Shown one piece after another: positions 1 through 6,571 of a stretch of 9,441 nucleotides of DNA. The stretch is from Gammaproteobacteria bacterium (lineage in GTDB: Bacteria > Pseudomonadota > Gammaproteobacteria > Eutrophobiales > Eutrophobiaceae): positions 1 through 9,441 of the forward strand of contig JABHFC010000429.1 of NCBI GenBank assembly GCA_018676275.1, read 5' to 3'. Every line of letters starts with the position of its first letter. Within the stretch, counting starts at the first letter, position 1. Both the position numbers and the translations under genes were made by a program. The notes under the pieces are model-generated. The model was not told the origin of the DNA, did not search any database, and saw only the letters and a program-made list of their open reading frames with translations.

Positions 1-80
1 CCTTGCTCTGTCACCAGGGCTACTGCATCTCGCTTGAAGTCTTCTGTGTATTTCCGTCTTGTTCTTTTTTCTGTTGTCAT
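1..80 (-). CDS. IS3-family transposase OrfA, N-terminal fragment (cut by window edge)
   Basis: The minus-strand ATG at 80-78 opens a frame reading MTTEKRTRRKYTEDFKRDAV followed by ALVTEQG, then leaves the window after 26 complete codons. The pattern of a basic N-terminus followed by (R/K)(R/K)Y(T/S)xxFKxxAV is the start of the helix-turn-helix OrfA protein (HTH_Tnp_1 type) of IS3-family elements. In that family OrfA binds the terminal repeats, and the OrfAB fusion made by programmed -1 frameshifting is the active transposase. A strong ribosome binding site, GAGGTGA at 90-84, lies 3 nt before the ATG. This contrasts with the resident genes in the window, which have no comparable site. Only the first quarter or so of OrfA is visible, so nothing can be said about the frameshift site or whether the element is active. 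Confidence 0.8.
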   Translation of the reverse strand, partial: MTTEKRTRRKYTEDFKRDAVALVTEQ

Positions 81-143
81 CGTTCACCTCGTTTTGGCAT
101 TGTACCGCCTTAACTCAGTGTCCGGATCTAGTAGACCACTTCA
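1..143 (-). mobile_element. IS3-family insertion sequence, 5' terminal part (runs off window)
   Basis: Read on the minus strand, position 143 begins with TGAAGTGGTCTAC, followed by the CCGGACACTGAG stretch at about 126-115. This is the typical look of an IS3-family terminal repeat, which usually starts with TG. About 60 bp inside the end an orfA-like reading frame begins (start at 80) and continues off the left edge. The other end, orfB and the target duplication are outside the window, so completeness cannot be judged. A TACAAT hexamer at 104-99 could be a -10 box for the element's own promoter, but no good -35 box sits at the right distance. Family assignment rests on the end sequence together with the OrfA N-terminus. 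Confidence 0.8.
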
Positions 144-158
144 TCGTAGCTTCAGTTA
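144..158. other. short spacer between the IS3-family end and the IS5-family element
   Basis: Fifteen bases separate the end of the IS3-family element (143) from the first G of the IS5-family terminal repeat (159). They carry no gene. The last two bases (TA, 157-158) match the TA at 1310-1311 on the other side of the IS5-family element and may be its target duplication. The first three or four bases (TCG or TCGT) would be the target duplication of the IS3-family element, if one exists. This is probably all that remains here of the original sequence downstream of dnaE. Confidence 0.5.
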
Positions 159-179
159 GGGAACCTCTGATTAAGTCCC
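159..179. repeat. IS5-family terminal inverted repeat, transposase-3' side
   Basis: This 21-bp sequence begins GGGAACCTCTGATTAAG and ends in TCCC. It is the exact reverse complement of 1289-1309. Symmetry extends three bases further outward (TTA at 156-158 against TAA at 1310-1312), which is why the exact element boundary is uncertain. Sequence inside the repeat differs between the two ends. Confidence 0.93.
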
Positions 180-247
180 GTTTTTTAAAAAACTGTAAGA
201 TTTCTGTATATACATAATTGGTTTCATTCAGTACTTCGTTTTATTTG

Positions 248-282
248 GTTGTGTTTTTACTTTTCCCCCTCCCAAACACAAC
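248..282 (-). other. 9-bp stem-loop in the transposase 3' region, G-rich loop
   Basis: GTTGTGTTT (248-256) and AAACACAAC (274-282) are perfect inverted repeats separated by 17 bases. On the minus strand, the transposase mRNA would carry this hairpin 12 nt after the stop codon, with GGGAGGGGGAAAAG in the loop. No run of U follows the stem in either direction, so it is not a standard intrinsic terminator. It could stabilise the 3' end of the transposase mRNA or block read-through. The function is a guess; the symmetry is directly visible. Confidence 0.45.
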
Positions 283-294
283 ATCTAGACGGAT

Positions 295-1242
295 CTATCC
301 TGGCGCAGCCATTAATTCTCGCCTAACCATATACATATTCGCCAGCGCAACCAGGATAAAGACCTGTGCAGCATTCTTCTCTAATCCTCGATAGCGTACC
401 TTACGATACCCCCACAGGTGTTTGATGACACCGAACACATGCTCGACCCGGGCCCGTGTGCGGTTACTCTTCCTGTTAAACGACCGATCTGCACAATTGA
501 GCTTCTTGCCACGTCGTGCCTTACGGTTCACGCGCCACTCAATCCCCTGTGCTTCAGCAGCCTGTTTGCGTGCTTCACTGGCATAGGCCTTATCCCCATA
601 AATGGCCTGCTCTTCGCCATGTAAACAGTCTTCCATTACCACCGAATCATGCACCGATGCATCGGTCACCACCACACTGTGCACACGTCCCTGCTTATCA
701 CTACCTATATGGGTCTTCATACCAAAATGCCAGGTATTGCCTTTCTTCGTCTGTTTCATCTCCGGGTCCCGCTTTCTGTCCTGGTTCTTCGTCGAACTCG
801 GGGCACTGATTATCGTCGCATCCACTATCGTCCCTTCACTCAATATTAAGTCCTGTGATGATAAATATCGCTCCGTTACCCGGAACAACTTCTCCGTCAG
901 ACGATGCGCCTCAAGAAAGTGGCGGAAGTTCAGGATCGTTGATTCATCGGGTATCCCCTCTATGCTGACACCCGCAAACCGACGCATTGATTCAATGTCA
1001 TACAGGCTGTCTTCCATACCAGGGTCGCTCAAGCCGTACCATTGCTGCATGAAATAAATCCGTAACATCACCTGCGCCGAAATAGGACGTCGCCCATTAC
1101 CGGGCTTCGGGTATTTCCTTAATATCGGTTTCAGTAATTGTTTCCACGGTAATATCGCATCCATCTCTACCAGAAACCGTTCTTTACGCGTTGTCTTCTT
1201 CTTATGCTCATAGGCAAGGTCGGAAAAGCTCGTCTGTTTCAT
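295..1242 (-). CDS. IS5-family DDE transposase, intact
   Basis: This 315-residue protein cuts and joins the ends of its own insertion sequence. The N-terminal part (about 1-125) is a helical DNA-binding region of the type found in IS5 proteins, including RRPISAQVMLRIYFMQQWYG at about 51-70 and IPDESTILNFRHFLE at 97-111. The RNase H-fold catalytic core follows: D141 in VDATIISAPSSTKN, D217 in YGDKAY, and E267 in RARVEHVFGVIK with the family's R and K around it. All three catalytic acids are present and the length is normal for the family, so the enzyme looks functional. The ATG at 1242 sits 67 bp inside the element, as expected, and is preceded only by a weak purine stretch (GAGATAGAAG). The gene looks more GC-rich than the lipid A operon beside it, which fits an acquired element. 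Confidence 0.95.
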   Translation of the reverse strand: MKQTSFSDLAYEHKKKTTRKERFLVEMDAILPWKQLLKPILRKYPKPGNGRRPISAQVMLRIYFMQQWYGLSDPGMEDSLYDIESMRRFAGVSIEGIPDESTILNFRHFLEAHRLTEKLFRVTERYLSSQDLILSEGTIVDATIISAPSSTKNQDRKRDPEMKQTKKGNTWHFGMKTHIGSDKQGRVHSVVVTDASVHDSVVMEDCLHGEEQAIYGDKAYASEARKQAAEAQGIEWRVNRKARRGKKLNCADRSFNRKSNRTRARVEHVFGVIKHLWGYRKVRYRGLEKNAAQVFILVALANMYMVRRELMAAPG

Positions 1243-1288
1243 CTTCTATCTCGGGGTTGTTTACTTTTGACTATGATCTCATATTATT

Positions 1289-1309
1289 GGGACTTAATCA
1301 GAGGTTCCC
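1289..1309. repeat. IS5-family terminal inverted repeat, transposase-5' side
   Basis: This is the exact reverse complement of 159-179 over 21 bp. Its outermost base, C1309, is read on the minus strand as the G of the dnaE TAG stop codon, so the element directly abuts the end of dnaE. Confidence 0.93.
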
Positions 1310-4300
1310 TAAGTATAATCAAGTTCAACCTTGTCTGTCCCTAATAATCCATACAGCTCTGACAACATTTGATCATTTACATTAACTTTCCAGCCCTCGC
1401 CAAAGCGTAAATGACTCTGCGCCTGCTCACTTTCATAGCCTATTACAACGGGACAGTTACCCTTGTTATAGCCAGATAACACTGTCTTCAGTTCACTCAA
1501 AAACCCGTTTTTTATCATGTCTGCGCTAATACGCAATTTCAATCTCGCGTGAAATTGACGGTATTGCTCAAGTGTAAAGACTTCTTTGCCATCAATTAGA
1601 TAACCCATACCCTTGTAGTCGTCCTCTTTTGCTTCTCCCATGACAACTATTAGTTTGTCTTTAACAAGTATGTCCCGATACCTCTGATTCACTTCCGGGT
1701 ATAAAGTTACCTGCATTCGAGCAGTACGGTCATCCAGTCGAACCTCGGCTGTCTTACCTCGACTACCGGAACGCATACGAATACTCTCAATATAGCCCGC
1801 AACAATGACAGTGCCAGGCCTTACCTCATTCAATCGGCGACAGGGGATCCTGCTTAACTCTTCTTCATAGCGCATAATCGGGTGACCTTTGAAATAGAAA
1901 CCAAGTGTTTCTTTTTCACCTCGAAGACGTTCATGATCATCCCATTCAAGTACATCTGCAAAAGCTGAATTCGAAAACTTGTCATTTCCCTCATACTCGG
2001 TATTAGTATGACCGGCTTCCAGGCCAAACATATCATCCTGCCCCCTGCTGACATTCTGGCTTAATTGTTCAGCCATATGCGTAGCTTTCGACAAACTCGC
2101 CATCATAATACTTCTACCCGGACCAAGGTCATCCATTGCACCAGAACGAACCAAGGCTTCAAGTACACGTTTGTTTACTTTTCGTAAATCAACACGTTTA
2201 CAAAAATCAAAGATATCTCTGTATTTTCCATTTTCTTCTCTTTCTATAATTATGTTTTCAATAGCTCCTTCGCCAACCCCTTTAATTGCACCTAAGCCAA
2301 ACCTGATGGTTCTTTCATCGGCCACACTAAATTTATAATCACTATCATTAACAGATGGTGACAAAAGCTTTAGCTTCATGTGATTTAGTTCTTCACTTAA
2401 TATCACACTTTTATCGGTGTTATCCATATCTGAGGAAAACACTGCAGCCATAAAGGCGGCTGCATAGTGAGTCTTCAACCAGGCGGTCTGGTATGCCAAC
2501 AGGGCATAGGCGGCTGAATGCGATTTGTTGAAACCATAACCGGCAAACAGTTCAATAAGATTAAATATTCGGGTGGCAACTTTTTCATCTACCCCATTCT
2601 TCACTGCACCCTCAACAAAGACGCTACGTTGCTCTGCCATTTCCTCTTCTTTCTTTTTTCCCATCGCCCGTCGTAACAGATCCGCGCCGCCAAGTGTATA
2701 ACCGGACAGCACCTGGGCAATTTGCATTACCTGTTCCTGGTAAAGAATCACACCATAGGTAGGACGCAAAACATGTTCCAGTGATGGATGTGGGTAATCT
2801 ACCCTGGCACCATGCTTACGATTTATAAAATCATCTACCATGCCGGATTGCAGAGGACCTGGGCGAAACAGTGCCACAAGAGCAACAAGATCATCAAAAC
2901 AATCTGGTTTTTGATCTCCGATCAGCTTTTTCATGCCATCTGATTCAAGCTGAAATATGGATGTTGTTTGCTTTTCCCGTATTAGTTGGTAGGTTGGTTC
3001 GTCATCCAGCGGAATCTTTAAAATATCAATTTCTGATTCATTTTTCGCAGTGCGTAACTTGTTAGCATCTTTTACAGCCCAGTCAATAATGGTAAGCGTA
3101 CGTAAGCCAAGAAAATCAAATTTAACCAGACCGGCAGACTCCACATCTCCCATATCAAACTGACTTGAAGTAACTGTTGAACCCTGTTCACAATATAGCG
3201 GCATGTAATCGGTCAAAGGCCTCGGTGCGATAATCAGTCCGCCGGCATGTTTACCTGCATTGCGTGACAATCCTTCCAGTTTTTGCGCCAAATCAATTAA
3301 GACAGTGACTTCTTCTTCTTCCTTGTATCGTTTTTTTAATATTGGTTCATCCTTCATGGCCTGTTCAAGCGTCATACCAATGTCAAAAGGTATTAACTTG
3401 GCAAGTTGATCAACAAAACCGTAGGGTTGACCAAGCACCCGTCCAACATCGCGAACCACAGCCTTGGCTGCCATACTACCGTAGGTAATGATTTGAGAGA
3501 CTCGATCGCGTCCATAACGATTAGACACATACTCAATCACCTCATCACGTCGATCCATGCAAAAGTCGATATCAAAGTCTGGTAAAGATACACGCCCTGG
3601 ATTCAGGAATCGTTCGAATAACAACTCGTATTTAATCGGGTCAAGTTCGGTAATTCCCAGCACATATGCCACTAACGAGCCGGCACCGGAACCACGACCT
3701 GGTCCAACAGGAATACCCTGATCCTTTGCCCATTGAATAAAGTCGGCAACGATAAGAAAGTAGCCCGAAAAACCCATGTTGTTAATAACACTTAATTCTG
3801 TATCTAATCGCTGTTGATATTGTTGCTTGTCATGTAATGGATCATCTGCATTTGTTTCATCTGCTTCAGATAATATTCTTTGTAAACCTGCATCAGAAGC
3901 TTCTTTTAAACAACTGTCTTCATCCATATCATCTGGCACAGGAAAATGTGGCAGGTAGTATTCGCCCAGGGTTAGTTCCAGGTTACAACGCTGTGCAATC
4001 AACACCGAGTTTTCAATAGCCTCGGGAATATCTTCAAATAAAGTTATCATTTCCTCTGCATCGCGGAGGTATTGTTGAGGACTGTATAATAGTGGCCGTC
4101 GTGGATCATTTAAGGTGTAACTTTGCTGAATACAAACTCTGGCTTCATGCGCTTCAAAATCTTCCTTGTCCAGAAACCTCACATCATTTGTCGCCACTAC
4201 AGGGACATCGAAAGATGCAGCAAGAGTTACCGCATCTTTTATATACATATCTTCTTTAGCACGTGCTGTTCTTTGTAACTCCAGATAAAACCGATCCGGG

Positions 4301-4782
4301 AACAGTTTCAGCCACTCGGCCAGAGATGTTTTAGCGAGCTCCTGATTACCATTGATTAAAGCCTGTCCGATATCACCTTCACGTGCACATGACAATCCAA
4401 TCAGTCCGTCCGTGGCGTCTTGTAGCCATTCATGCCTGATATAAGGAACCCCCTGTATCTGTCCTTCCGTATAACTGCGTGTTATCAGGCGACAGAGACT
4501 ACGATATCCCTCAATGTGCTGGCAAAGCAGGACTATCTTGCTTGAATCCTTTTTTGATCGTTCATCGAGCACTCTCAGCTCAACGCCCGCGATTGGCTTA
4601 ATACCATGCTTTTGCGCCTGCCGATAAAACTTTACCAGTGAAAAGAAATTTCCCTGTTCCGTCAACGCCAGTGCAGGCATACCTGTCTCTGCTATTCTTT
4701 TAGCCAGTGAGCCTATCCTTAGCATGCCATCGACTAGCGAATATTCTGAATGGACATGAAGATGTACGAAATTATTTTGCAT
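1309..4782 (-). CDS. dnaE: DNA polymerase III alpha subunit
   Basis: This is the replicative DNA polymerase subunit that extends primers in the Pol III holoenzyme. The 1157-residue length is close to E. coli DnaE (1160). Domains in order: a PHP domain (FVHLHVHSEYS at 5-15); the palm with catalytic aspartates D404 and D406 (PDFDIDFCMD) and D556 (VKFDFLGL); fingers (GPGRGSGAGSL at 360-370 in the palm/finger core, GYGFNKSHSAAYA at 748-760); the internal beta-clamp motif QDDMF at 915-919; an OB fold at about 985-1065; and a C-terminal tau-binding region ending VELDYT, aligned with VELEFD in E. coli. The PHP site lacks several metal ligands (Q43 and R202 where active forms have His), so proofreading presumably relies on DnaQ. 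The ATG at 4782 follows the rnhB stop by 11 bp with no Shine-Dalgarno. The stop TAG (1311-1309) takes its last base from the IS5-family element, but the protein looks full length. Confidence 0.98.
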   Translation of the reverse strand: MQNNFVHLHVHSEYSLVDGMLRIGSLAKRIAETGMPALALTEQGNFFSLVKFYRQAQKHGIKPIAGVELRVLDERSKKDSSKIVLLCQHIEGYRSLCRLITRSYTEGQIQGVPYIRHEWLQDATDGLIGLSCAREGDIGQALINGNQELAKTSLAEWLKLFPDRFYLELQRTARAKEDMYIKDAVTLAASFDVPVVATNDVRFLDKEDFEAHEARVCIQQSYTLNDPRRPLLYSPQQYLRDAEEMITLFEDIPEAIENSVLIAQRCNLELTLGEYYLPHFPVPDDMDEDSCLKEASDAGLQRILSEADETNADDPLHDKQQYQQRLDTELSVINNMGFSGYFLIVADFIQWAKDQGIPVGPGRGSGAGSLVAYVLGITELDPIKYELLFERFLNPGRVSLPDFDIDFCMDRRDEVIEYVSNRYGRDRVSQIITYGSMAAKAVVRDVGRVLGQPYGFVDQLAKLIPFDIGMTLEQAMKDEPILKKRYKEEEEVTVLIDLAQKLEGLSRNAGKHAGGLIIAPRPLTDYMPLYCEQGSTVTSSQFDMGDVESAGLVKFDFLGLRTLTIIDWAVKDANKLRTAKNESEIDILKIPLDDEPTYQLIREKQTTSIFQLESDGMKKLIGDQKPDCFDDLVALVALFRPGPLQSGMVDDFINRKHGARVDYPHPSLEHVLRPTYGVILYQEQVMQIAQVLSGYTLGGADLLRRAMGKKKEEEMAEQRSVFVEGAVKNGVDEKVATRIFNLIELFAGYGFNKSHSAAYALLAYQTAWLKTHYAAAFMAAVFSSDMDNTDKSVILSEELNHMKLKLLSPSVNDSDYKFSVADERTIRFGLGAIKGVGEGAIENIIIEREENGKYRDIFDFCKRVDLRKVNKRVLEALVRSGAMDDLGPGRSIMMASLSKATHMAEQLSQNVSRGQDDMFGLEAGHTNTEYEGNDKFSNSAFADVLEWDDHERLRGEKETLGFYFKGHPIMRYEEELSRIPCRRLNEVRPGTVIVAGYIESIRMRSGSRGKTAEVRLDDRTARMQVTLYPEVNQRYRDILVKDKLIVVMGEAKEDDYKGMGYLIDGKEVFTLEQYRQFHARLKLRISADMIKNGFLSELKTVLSGYNKGNCPVVIGYESEQAQSHLRFGEGWKVNVNDQMLSELYGLLGTDKVELDYT

Positions 4783-4793
4783 ACCAATGACCG

Positions 4794-5369
4794 CTATACC
4801 AGGAATTTTCGTACAGGTGCATAACTACGACGATGAATTTCACAAACTCCCAGTTGTTCCAATGCTTGCTTGTGTTGTCTGGTTGGATATCCCTTATGTT
4901 TAGCGAAACCGTAGCCAGGATAGATTTTATCCATCTTTATCATCAAACTATCTCTTGTAACTTTGGCCAATATAGATGCCGCACCTATAGCAGCAATCAG
5001 GGAGTCTCCTTTGATGATTGCTTCGACGCTACAATGCAATTCAGGGCAACGATTACCATCAACCTGCACATGATCAGGATTCACACCAAGTGCGTGAACT
5101 GCTCTTTGCATCGCAAGTAAACTTGCGTTCAGGATATTCAATTCGTCAATCTCTTCATGTTCAACCTGCCCTATCGCCCAGGCAATTGATTTTTGTCGGA
5201 TTTCTATCGCCAGTTTCTCACGTTTTTTTTCCGAAATAGTTTTTGAGTCACCCAGCCCCTCAATCGGATTATTATCGTCAAGTATGACAGCAGCAGCGAC
5301 CACCGGCCCCGCCAATGGTCCTCTACCAACTTCGTCTACGCCAGCTACAATAGTTATCTCAGTTCGCAT
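4794..5369 (-). CDS. rnhB: ribonuclease HII
   Basis: RNase HII cleaves the RNA strand of RNA-DNA hybrids and starts removal of single ribonucleotides misincorporated into DNA. The 191-residue protein has the signature GVDEVGRGPLAGPVVAAAVI at 10-29 and the four catalytic acids D12, E13, D104 (VDGN) and D122 (KGDSLIAAIGAASILAKVTRD region, 120-140). It also has GYGFAKHKGYPT, typical of type 2 RNases H, in its C-terminal third. Length is normal (E. coli RnhB has 198 residues). It lies 9 bp after the lpxB stop and 11 bp before dnaE, so it is surely cotranscribed with them. The ATG at 5369 is preceded by AATCAAAAT with no ribosome binding site, but it places the GVDEVGRG motif at the usual distance from the N-terminus. 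Confidence 0.97.
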   Translation of the reverse strand: MRTEITIVAGVDEVGRGPLAGPVVAAAVILDDNNPIEGLGDSKTISEKKREKLAIEIRQKSIAWAIGQVEHEEIDELNILNASLLAMQRAVHALGVNPDHVQVDGNRCPELHCSVEAIIKGDSLIAAIGAASILAKVTRDSLMIKMDKIYPGYGFAKHKGYPTRQHKQALEQLGVCEIHRRSYAPVRKFLV

Positions 5370-5378
5370 ATTTTGATT

Positions 5379-6521
5379 TTACTTTGTAACAAGCAAAGCC
5401 GATATTGCTTTAGATGCCAAAACACCACTGTCTTTTCTTAAAGCAGAATGAATTTGAACAAACTTTTGCTCCAATTCGCTCACTTTCCCCGGATTCTTCA
5501 ACCAATATTGCAGATGCTCAAAAAGTTGCAATGGTGTGCATTTCTTTTGTAAGCATTCCGGTACAACTTCCGTGCCTGCCAGCAGATTCGGCAAAGCGGC
5601 ATGTTCAATATAAGTCAGCATTTTTACAAAGAAATGCGTCACTGGGTTTAGCTTATAAGCGACCACCATGGGCTTTTTGAATAAAGCAGCTTCTAATGTA
5701 ACAGTTCCGGAAGCCAGTAGTAGAACATCAGATGCTTCAAGCACATCATGGGCTTTATCCTGATATAGTTTCAGTGGTAAATCCTGCAAGGACATGCCTG
5801 ATTGAGTCTGTTGGAAATAATCAAGCGCATTTGAATCAAGCACGCTGCTTATAAATTGCACCTCAGCTGATTCCCTCAGACATAAGTTTGCAGTTTCTAA
5901 AAAAGGCGGTAGCAATCGGTCCATTTCACTTCTACGACTGCCAGGCATAATCCCGATTATGGTTGAATCTTGATCCAGACCAAGACGTCTTCGCGCAGCG
6001 TGTTTGTCAGGCTGCATATTAATCTGCTCGGCCAGAGGATGACCAACACACTCTGCCCTAATACTGTGTTGCCGGTAAATGTCCAACTCAAAGGGGAATA
6101 GTGTCAACATGAGATCAACGGAACTGGCAATTTTTTTTATGCGGTGGCGTCGCCAGGCCCAGACCGACGGACTTACATAGTGAGCAGTAAGGATTCCTTT
6201 CTGATGCAGACTGTCTTCGAGTCCCAGGTTAAAATCCGGTGCATCAATACCAATAAAAATGTCAGGTGGATTATCGGAAAAGTATTCAAGCAGATTTCGA
6301 CGGATTTTAACAAGCTCGAAATAATTTCCAAGCACTTCGACTATCCCCATAATCGAAAGCTTATCCATGGGAAAAATACTTCGACAACCCTGTTCCTGCA
6401 TTTTAGGGCCGCCTACCCCTTCGATGACGATATCACCGTGTTCCGCTTTTAATGCCTTGATGAGATGTGCACCCAGATAGTCACCCGACGCCTCACCTGC
6501 AACAATGCCAATACGCAACAT
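5379..6521 (-). CDS. lpxB: lipid-A-disaccharide synthase
   Basis: LpxB is a GT19-family, membrane-associated glycosyltransferase. It joins 2,3-diacylglucosamine-1-phosphate (lipid X) to UDP-2,3-diacylglucosamine, forming the beta-1,6-linked lipid A disaccharide. The 380-residue length matches E. coli (382). Visible family motifs are GEASGDYLGAHL at 9-20, EGVGGPKM at 34-41, GIDAPDFNLGLE at 91-102 (with the essential Asp of that motif), VSPSVWAWRRHRI at 116-128, MPGSRRSE at 192-199 in the UDP-sugar-binding half, ASGTVTLEAAL at 270-280 and ALPNLLAG at 309-316. It follows lpxA after a 50-bp gap. The ATG at 6521 puts GIVAGEASGD at residues 5-14, as in homologues. Upstream, TTTAGAGC gives at best a weak ribosome binding site. 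Confidence 0.98.
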   Translation of the reverse strand: MLRIGIVAGEASGDYLGAHLIKALKAEHGDIVIEGVGGPKMQEQGCRSIFPMDKLSIMGIVEVLGNYFELVKIRRNLLEYFSDNPPDIFIGIDAPDFNLGLEDSLHQKGILTAHYVSPSVWAWRRHRIKKIASSVDLMLTLFPFELDIYRQHSIRAECVGHPLAEQINMQPDKHAARRRLGLDQDSTIIGIMPGSRRSEMDRLLPPFLETANLCLRESAEVQFISSVLDSNALDYFQQTQSGMSLQDLPLKLYQDKAHDVLEASDVLLLASGTVTLEAALFKKPMVVAYKLNPVTHFFVKMLTYIEHAALPNLLAGTEVVPECLQKKCTPLQLFEHLQYWLKNPGKVSELEQKFVQIHSALRKDSGVLASKAISALLVTK

Positions 6522-6571
6522 GCTCTAAACCATTAAAATATTATTTTCGAAAATAGAGTTGAGACATCTGC
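6522..6571 (-). other. AT-rich lpxA-lpxB gap with palindrome ATTTTCGAAAAT
   Basis: This 50-bp spacer contains the perfect 12-bp palindrome ATTTTCGAAAAT (6543-6554). An outer inverted pair, CTCTA (6523-6527) and TAGAG (6554-6558), could fold into a larger weak hairpin just upstream of the lpxB start. It is the only spacer in the operon, apart from the repeat-filled skp-lpxD gap, that exceeds 20 bp. No promoter or terminator can be shown; a palindrome this AT-rich may be chance. Confidence 0.3.

Larger units (their letters stand above)
159..1309 (-). mobile_element. complete IS5-family insertion sequence (about 1.15 kb)
   Basis: The element is bounded by 21-bp perfect terminal inverted repeats at 159-179 and 1289-1309 and contains one intact DDE transposase gene read on the minus strand. 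The size, the single-ORF layout and the DATIISAPSSTKN, YGDKAY and RVEHVFG transposase motifs place it in the IS5 family, most likely the IS5 group. The ends can be drawn as GGGAACC (159/1309) or GGAACC (160/1308). With the former, both flanks show a TA. With the latter, the flanks are TTAG and CTAA; both fit the YTAR target preference of the IS5 group but are not identical. The transposase has no stop or frameshift, so the copy could be active. It lies in the same orientation as the operon and touches the dnaE stop codon. Confidence 0.93.

Noticed and set aside
602..1057. Plus-strand open frame of 151 codons inside the transposase region
   Set aside because: It lies entirely antisense to a well-supported DDE transposase, has a cysteine/serine-rich composition typical of a shadow frame and no recognisable domain or ribosome binding site.
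1309..1320. dnaE truncated by the insertion sequence
   Set aside because: The C-terminus VELDYT lines up with the natural end of E. coli DnaE (VELEFD) and the total length is normal, so the protein appears complete.
6543..6554. ATTTTCGAAAAT as a regulator operator for lpxB
   Set aside because: It is a clear palindrome, but AT-rich, single-copy in the window and with no linked regulator; it is listed only as part of the gap description.
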